DNA of 43,247 nucleotides from JACMOY01 sp038322575 (lineage in GTDB: Bacteria > Actinomycetota > Actinomycetes > Actinomycetales > Angustibacteraceae), in contig JBBQGB010000027.1 of assembly GCA_038322575.1 (NCBI GenBank), positions 1-43,247 on the forward strand, given 5' to 3'. The position numbers and the translations under genes are program-made. The notes below the pieces were generated by a model. That model was given only the letters and a program-made list of their open reading frames with translations. It was not told where the DNA came from and ran no database searches. Below, one piece after another: positions 39,086-43,247 of the stretch. The first letter of the stretch is position 1. Each line of letters begins with the position of its first letter.

Positions 39086-39706
39086 TCAGATCGAACGGGC
39101 CCACGCGCCGTACAGAGGATCACGGCCCGGTCGCCGCTGGGTCCGCAACGCGGTCGTCACGACCTCGAAGCCGGCTTGCTCCAGGTAGGCACGCACGATC
39201 GCGACCCGTCCATCATCGTCGGTGGACAGCCACCCGCGAACCGCCTTGGTCGGGAAGCACCGGTTGCTGAAGGTGAGCACCACGACCCCACCAGGCCGTA
39301 GCACCCGTGCCGCCTCGCGCAGCACCTGAACCGGATGCACCAGGTAGTCGATCGACACGCAGCAGAGCACCGCGTCGAACGACGCGTCGTCGAACGGCAA
39401 CCGCGGATCGATGTTGAGATCCTGGACGAGGACCTGGTCAGCCATCGGGTTCGCCTGCAGCTCGACGGCGTTCATGCCCAGCGCGACCAGGCCACCCCTC
39501 GGCTTGGTGGACAGGTGCGACACCCAGGACGACATCAGGTCCAGGACGCGTCCGTCCGGTACCTCCAGCTCGTCGTACAGCTCGCCGACCGCTGCGATCG
39601 CGCCGTCGTCGATATGGGTGACAAGACGCGGCGGCGCGTAGAAGTCGGCATCGTCGCCCGCGTCTTGCCGGTCGAAGAAGCCGGTCGGCCAGTGCTCGTC
39701 TGCCAT
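39086..39706 (-). CDS. Class I SAM-dependent methyltransferase
   Basis: A 206-residue protein of methyltransferase type 11. The glycine motif is altered: the first SAM strand reads RVLDLMSSWVSHLS where VLDVGCGTG is usual. The later motifs are ordinary: LPFDDASFDAVLCCVSIDYL (motif IV) and AARVLRPGGVVVLTFSNRCFP (post-motif). This variant motif I is shared by a known actinobacterial subgroup, but binding of SAM should not be taken for granted. The substrate is unknown. The ATG at MADEHWPTGF follows AGGA with seven-base spacing. It stands alone, convergent with the tail-tube gene. Confidence 0.85.
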   Translation of the reverse strand: MADEHWPTGFFDRQDAGDDADFYAPPRLVTHIDDGAIAAVGELYDELEVPDGRVLDLMSSWVSHLSTKPRGGLVALGMNAVELQANPMADQVLVQDLNIDPRLPFDDASFDAVLCCVSIDYLVHPVQVLREAARVLRPGGVVVLTFSNRCFPTKAVRGWLSTDDDGRVAIVRAYLEQAGFEVVTTALRTQRRPGRDPLYGAWARSI

Positions 39707-39817
39707 TGCTGAATCCTGCCTCAGTCCCGCGCCCCAGTTCTGACCGCGGCCCCGCCGACCGATAGACCGATCAGTGGGGCTTCTTGAGGTGAGACCCCGT
39801 CGCACGGATGGACGCGG

Positions 39818-39922
39818 ATGTTCCCCGACCGTCACCCCTTCGCAGGAGGGCCGGAGAACTACGCGGCCTACATGGAGGACGCCGCGGGGTTTGAGGTGGA
39901 GTTGGCGGCGGACGTGATGTGA
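39818..39922 (+). pseudogene. 3' stub of a VOC (glyoxalase) family gene
   Basis: A 34-codon frame, with ENYAAYMEDAAGFEVELAAD near its end, matches the C-terminal strand of VOC proteins (ENYAAFLEDPDGFEVEL-like). The remaining ~90 residues of the domain are absent upstream. It occupies the gap between the methyltransferase and the YciI-like pseudogene; nothing else is recognised in that gap. Confidence 0.55.
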
Positions 39923-39999
39923 GCAACGAGCGGAGGTCGCTCACGGGGTCGGCGCAGTACTCGCTGCGCAGGTCGGTCGCCCCGAACGGGGGCCGGTGA

Positions 40000-40325
40000 C
40001 TAGTCGGCCGGCCACCAGGCCGGGAGGGGTTGGTCGTGGGCATCGTTGGATTGCTGGATGGCCGGGAGCCCGATTGGGGGCAGGACGTCGTAGGTGCTCT
40101 TGCCTGACTGGACCTGCGGGTACGTCGCCAGGTGCGCCCGGGCGGTGGTCTCGTCGGGGGCGTCGAGCAGGGAGTAGGCGTGGTGTAGGTGGGGTCCATG
40201 TAACCCTGGAGGATGACACCCCCTTCGTACAGGCGGCGTCCGTTGGCGATCTCGGCGTCCATGTCGTCGTCCTGATCGTTCTCCGCGGAGGATCCGGTGG
40301 ACTTGCTGATCGCGAGAAAGCGCAT
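40000..40325 (-). pseudogene. YciI-like (YCII-related) gene with a one-base frameshift
   Basis: The ATG at 40325, preceded by GGAAGGAAC, begins MRFLAISKSTGSSAENDQDD and runs through GGVILQGYMDPTYTT. Homology then continues in another frame as AYSLLDAPDETTARAHLATY to ...LPAWWPAD and TAG. One base is missing near 40175, in ACCACGCCTACTCC, which should read ACC-ACN-GCC-TAC-TCC. Restored, it would be a ~108-residue YciI/DGPF-type protein. YciI-like proteins are small ferredoxin-fold proteins of uncertain enzymatic role. This may be a real lesion or a sequencing error. Confidence 0.75.
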
Positions 40326-40417
40326 GGGGTGTTCCTTCCCTGGTGTGTGGTTCGGCGGTGCGTGCACCCGTACCGCGAGGGCGTGTGAGCGCCCGGTGGT
40401 GACCTCGGGGGTCACGG

Positions 40418-41598
40418 CTATGGACGTTGCGTCGTGGCGCTGCCCTGCGGTTCTGACGAGCGCACCGGGCTGCGCGGTTCGGGTGCTGGCATCGACGCGG
40501 CCGTGGTCGGGTTCCTGCCCGCGAGGACGGTGTGGATGGCAGGCATGCACGCCGCGCCCTCGCCGACTCCGCTGCTGACCCGGTGGAGCCTGCGCGGACG
40601 TCGCCGACCGCGAACACGCCCGGCAGGTTGGTCTCGTACGCGCGGCCGGCGCCAACCGATGGGTCGTTCGTGACGATGAACCCGTGTGGGTCGCGGTGCA
40701 GTGGCGCCGGGAGCCAGGCGGTGTCCGGTCGGGCCCCGATGAAGCTGAAGACCGCTGCGCTGGGAACGATCTCAGTGCGGCCAGATGAACGGTCGTTCAG
40801 GCTAACCGCAGTGAGCTGCCCGTCGCCATGCAGGGCAGTCACCTCGGAGTTTCGCAGCACGGTCACGTTCGGCAGGTCGCTGAGCTGGCGCACCAGGCAG
40901 CTGGACATCTTGGCCTCGAATGAGGATCCGCGAAGCACGATGATGACGGTGTGAGCGATGTCAGCGAGAAACACGGCGGCCTGCCCTGCGGAGTTCGCGC
41001 CGCCGATGACGTGGACGTCGCGGTCCTGCGCGGCGGCGGCAGCAGCGAGCGCGGAGCCGTAGAACAGCCCCTGGGATTCGAACTGCTCGGCGCGAGCGGC
41101 GGTCAGCCGACTCCACGCGACGCCGGTGGCGATCAGCACGGCTCGAGCCCGCGGTGTGCTGCCGTTGCTGAGCGAGACCTCGTAGCCACCGGCGGGCTAC
41201 GGGTGCAGGGCGAGGACCTCGACCGGTCCGAAGGTGTGGGCGCCGAGACGGATGGCCTGGATGAAGGCGCGGGCAGCCAGTTGGGCTCCGGTCACCCCCA
41301 GCGGGAAGCCGACATAGTTCTCGATGCGGCTGCTCGTGCCGGCCTGCCCGCCCGGCGCTGTCCGCTCCAGAAGCAGGGTGCTGATGCCCTCGCTGGCTGC
41401 GTTGACGGCGGCGGCGAGCCCTGCCGGTCCGGCCCCGACGATGACGAGGTCATAGGCGTCCAGCGGTGGCGTGGCGGGCTCACCCAGGGCGACGGCGACC
41501 TGCAGTGGCGTCGGGTCGACCAGGACCTGCCCGTCACCGGTGAACAACACGGGCAGACCCGTGGCGTCCTGCGCCGGCAGCAGCGCCTGTGCCGCACG
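40418..41598 (-). pseudogene. Thioredoxin-reductase-like flavoprotein pseudogene
   Basis: The minus strand encodes most of a fused response-regulator/thioredoxin-reductase-type FAD oxidoreductase: YDLVIVGAGPAGLAAAVNAA (FAD site), APGGQAGTSSRIENYVGFP, VHVIGGANSAGQAAVFLA (NAD(P)H site, the CxxC pair replaced as in this subgroup) and LPGVFAVGDVRAGST. Three lesions are visible. The N-terminal receiver-like part ends abruptly at ~41598; an in-frame TAG lies at 41197-41199 between EVLALHP and PAGGYEVSL; and after GDVRAGST one base is missing near 40590, with homology resuming as VSSGVGEGAACMPAIHTVLAG. It is not expected to be functional. Confidence 0.85.
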
Positions 41599-41599
41599 G

Positions 41600-41953
41600 G
41601 ACGTGCTGCAGCTGGCGGATCTGTTCGACGATCCCTGGGTGGTCAGCGCGAGCCGCGACCCCGTCTACCAGGCGTTCGCCCTGGAAACCGCCGCCCGCGG
41701 CGGCAGCCCACCCCAGCGCGGACCGACCGTCGCCGGCATCGACGAGTACCTCGAAGCCGTCCTCGCTGGCCACGGAGTCGGCCTGGCACCGGCCTCCGCC
41801 GCCCGCTACTGCGCCCGGCCCGGCATCACCTACGTCCCCGTCACCGACGCCAGTCCCTCCGTCTGCGCCCTCACCTGGAGCAGCGACACCGAACCAGGAC
41901 CACCCGCCCAGGCGATGATCAGCATCGTGCGGGCCCGGGTGGGCACGACATGA
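41600..41953 (+). pseudogene. C-terminal fragment of a LysR-type regulator
   Basis: A 117-codon frame, DVLQLADLFDDPWVVSASRD through GIDEYLEAVLAGHGVGLAPA to ITYVPVTDASPSVCALTW, matches the C-terminal half of a LysR effector-binding domain. The DNA-binding helix-turn-helix and the first half of the effector domain (~180 residues) are missing. The break, at 41598-41600, coincides exactly with the lost N-terminus of the oppositely oriented flavoprotein gene. No start codon belongs to the fragment. Before the loss the regulator probably controlled that divergent gene. Confidence 0.8.
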
Positions 41954-42056
41954 CCAGCGCAGCGGCCCGGTCCCCGCTGGCGGTCGGCCGACGTCACGTC
42001 GCCTCGGCCGTCGCTCATCGGACGACACCCGTCGCCGAACCGGCAGGCGGGGAAGT

Positions 42057-42923
42057 GTGAGCCGCCCGGTGCTGGTCGTGGGCGCCAACGGCAACGTCGG
42101 CGGCGCCACCGTGCAGGCCTTGCGGCACCGCGGCATCCCGGTGCGCGCCGGCGTCACGAACCTGTCGCGCACGGCAGCCGAGCGTGGGGTCGAGGTGGTC
42201 GAGCTCGACGTGTTCCGGCCGGAGACCTTCGGCCGGGCCGTAGCGGGGATCGGCGGGTTGTTCCTGCTCCGGCCACCCCCGGTCTCGCGCGTGGGCCCGA
42301 CGCTGAACGCGTTGGCTGACGCCGCCGTGGCGGCAGGGGTGGACCACATCGTGTTCTCCTCGGTGGCCGGTGCCGACACCAACCGGGTGGTCCCGCATCA
42401 CCGGGTGGAGACCCACCTGCGTGAGCACGCGCCATCGTGGACGATCCTGCGCCCCGGGTTCTTCGCGCAGAACCTCGCCGACGCCTACCGCCGAGACATC
42501 GTCGAGGACGACCGGCTCTACCTGCCGGCCGGGGCCGGCCGGGTCGCGTTCATCGACACCCGCGACATCGGCGAGGTCGCCGCCGTCGTGTTCGCCGACC
42601 CGGGCACGCACCGGGCCCGCGGGTACACGCTCACTGGGCCAGACGCAGTCACCTTCGGTGACGTCGCGGCCGTCGTGACCAGCGCGGTTCATCGCCACAT
42701 CCGGTACGAGCCGGCCACGATCCTGGGGTACGCCAACCACCTGCGACGCCAACAGCTACCGCTCGCCCAGATCGCCGTGCAGACGGTGCTGCACACCGGC
42801 CTGCGTCGTGGTGATGCGGAGCGGGTGTCCCCAGCACTCCACCATCTGTTGGGCCGCCCCGGACGCAGCATCAGGGACTACGTTGACGACCACGCCGCCA
42901 TCTGGGGCCGGCCGTCCCCATGA
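42057..42923 (+). CDS. NmrA-like NAD(P)-binding protein
   Basis: A 288-residue atypical short-chain dehydrogenase of the NmrA/azoreductase-like type. The dinucleotide site VLVVGANGNVGGATVQALR opens the Rossmann fold, then VVELDVFRPETF, GGLFLLRPPPV, HIVFSSVAGAD (the usual active Tyr region being replaced by HHRVE) and the conserved TILRPGFFAQNLADAY. It may bind NADP as a redox sensor or reduce quinones or azo compounds. GGGGAA precedes the GTG start at 42057; a second GTG lies two bases earlier, out of frame. The gene is intact and directly follows the LysR relic. Confidence 0.88.
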   Translation: MSRPVLVVGANGNVGGATVQALRHRGIPVRAGVTNLSRTAAERGVEVVELDVFRPETFGRAVAGIGGLFLLRPPPVSRVGPTLNALADAAVAAGVDHIVFSSVAGADTNRVVPHHRVETHLREHAPSWTILRPGFFAQNLADAYRRDIVEDDRLYLPAGAGRVAFIDTRDIGEVAAVVFADPGTHRARGYTLTGPDAVTFGDVAAVVTSAVHRHIRYEPATILGYANHLRRQQLPLAQIAVQTVLHTGLRRGDAERVSPALHHLLGRPGRSIRDYVDDHAAIWGRPSP

Positions 42924-43065
42924 CCCGAGCTTGAGGTGACGCGCGCGCCACTCGAGTTCGAATGTGGAATCTCCAGACCACGACTCTGGCGTGAGTTTGT
43001 CCAGGTCGCGTCTGCAGAACCCGTGGTCGGCCCACTCCTCGCCCCAAAGGGCCTCTGACCTGCGG

Positions 43066-43107
43066 TGGAGCCAAGGGGACTCGAACCCCTAACCCCCTGC
43101 TTGCAAA
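43066..43107 (-). pseudogene. 3' fragment of tRNA-Ala(TGC)
   Basis: On the minus strand the sequence from the anticodon loop TTTGCAA (anticodon TGC) through GCAGG, the T arm AGGGGTTCGAGTCCCCT and TGGCTCC plus discriminator A is that of a tRNA-Ala 3' half. The D arm, 5' acceptor strand and 5' anticodon-stem strand are missing: the base next to the loop is G, which cannot pair with G39 where C is needed. The next bases lead into an IS5-type end. This is the typical extent of an attachment-site copy left by integration into a tRNA gene. A tRNA interrupted by the IS is the alternative. Confidence 0.7.
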
Positions 43108-43110
43108 CTA

Positions 43111-43247
43111 GGGCGTGTCTCCCATGTTGAGCGTGGTTGGTAGGAGATGGTCGGTGCATGTCACGCGACCGGGTCCTGACCGATACGCAGTGGGCGCTGA
43201 TCGAGCCGCTGCTGCCGAGCTCGAAAGGTAAGCGGAGCAGGCCCTTT
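43111..43247 (+). mobile_element. Left end of an IS5-family insertion sequence (truncated by window)
   Basis: The terminal sequence GGGCGTGTCTCCCATGTTG starts right after a CTA(G) target-like tetranucleotide and is followed within 50 bases by the transposase start. The right end lies beyond the window, so completeness and target duplication cannot be judged. Confidence 0.65.
43158..43247 (+). CDS. IS5-family transposase (N-terminus only)
   Basis: Thirty codons, MSRDRVLTDTQWALIEPLLP and on to KRSRPF, match the conserved N-terminus (DUF4096 region) of IS5-family DDE transposases, which read LTDEQWALIEPLLP at this place. TAGGAG lies about ten bases before the ATG. The frame runs off the window. 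In many such elements the transposase is split in two frames; that cannot be seen here. Confidence 0.85.
   Translation, partial: MSRDRVLTDTQWALIEPLLPSSKGKRSRPF

Noticed and set aside
42878..43159. Minus-strand open frame of 93 codons with VCKQGVRGSSPLGS
   Set aside because: That peptide is the usual false translation of a tRNA 3' half; the DNA is the tRNA-Ala fragment.

Overview
The window comes from a high-GC, Gram-positive actinobacterium. Codons are strongly G/C-ending, GTG starts are frequent, and the core is the actinobacterial cell-wall/Ser-Thr-kinase operon (fhaA-fhaB-pstP-rodA-pbpA-pknA-pknB) with its usual neighbours trpG/pabA, class E sortase, DUF881, crgA, rhomboid, cyclophilin and a DUF5324-like gene. 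In this group that block normally lies near oriC, close to gyrA and tRNA-Ile/tRNA-Ala. The genus cannot be fixed from the sequence. No rRNA, CRISPR array, integrase or complete mobile element was seen.

Layout. (1) 1-8.4 kb: the 3' end of an HNH endonuclease, then an EAL-LOV-GGDEF protein that looks like a blue-light-controlled c-di-GMP enzyme, an SRPBCC protein, a SEC-C/DUF5926 protein, an anti-sigma-like ATPase, a glycerophosphodiesterase, a PAS-GGDEF cyclase, an orphan AAA ATPase and a rhodanese. (2) 8.4-20.2 kb: mostly minus-strand housekeeping and envelope genes, namely DUF4012, Fpg/Nei glycosylase, PIG-V-like mannosyltransferase, dienelactone hydrolase, zinc alcohol dehydrogenase, OafA-type acyltransferase, DUF3500 and a secreted PQQ-type sugar dehydrogenase, ending with tRNA-Leu(CAG). 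Many of these genes carry an actinobacterial -10 hexamer (TANNNT or CANNNT) six or seven bases before the start codon, which predicts leaderless mRNAs. (3) 20.3-29.1 kb: the kinase/cell-wall operon. Its genes overlap or nearly touch, and a 22-codon threonine-rich ORF bridges pknA and pknB. (4) 29.2-34.2 kb: the conserved downstream genes. (5) 34.2-43.2 kb: a loose accessory region. Intact single genes (DUF2383, RibD-type reductase, pterin dehydratase-VOC fusion, quinol monooxygenase-like, methyltransferase, NmrA-like reductase) alternate with truncated, frameshifted or stop-containing genes. In its middle is a divergent pair of T4 gp19-type tail-tube homologues without any other tail genes nearby. 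The region ends at a 3' fragment of tRNA-Ala(TGC) abutting the left end of an IS5-family element.

How the parts work together. The fha/pstP/rod/pbp/pkn operon is expected to couple muropeptide sensing (PASTA kinases), phosphoprotein reading (FHA), dephosphorylation (PstP) and septal/elongation peptidoglycan synthesis (RodA, PbpA, CrgA). The two GGDEF proteins suggest that light or other PAS inputs feed a c-di-GMP pool. The most unusual items are the orphan tail-tube pair, the EAL-first LOV photoreceptor, the threonine-rich minigene, and the divergent LysR/flavoprotein pair that appears to have lost both 5' ends in one deletion.
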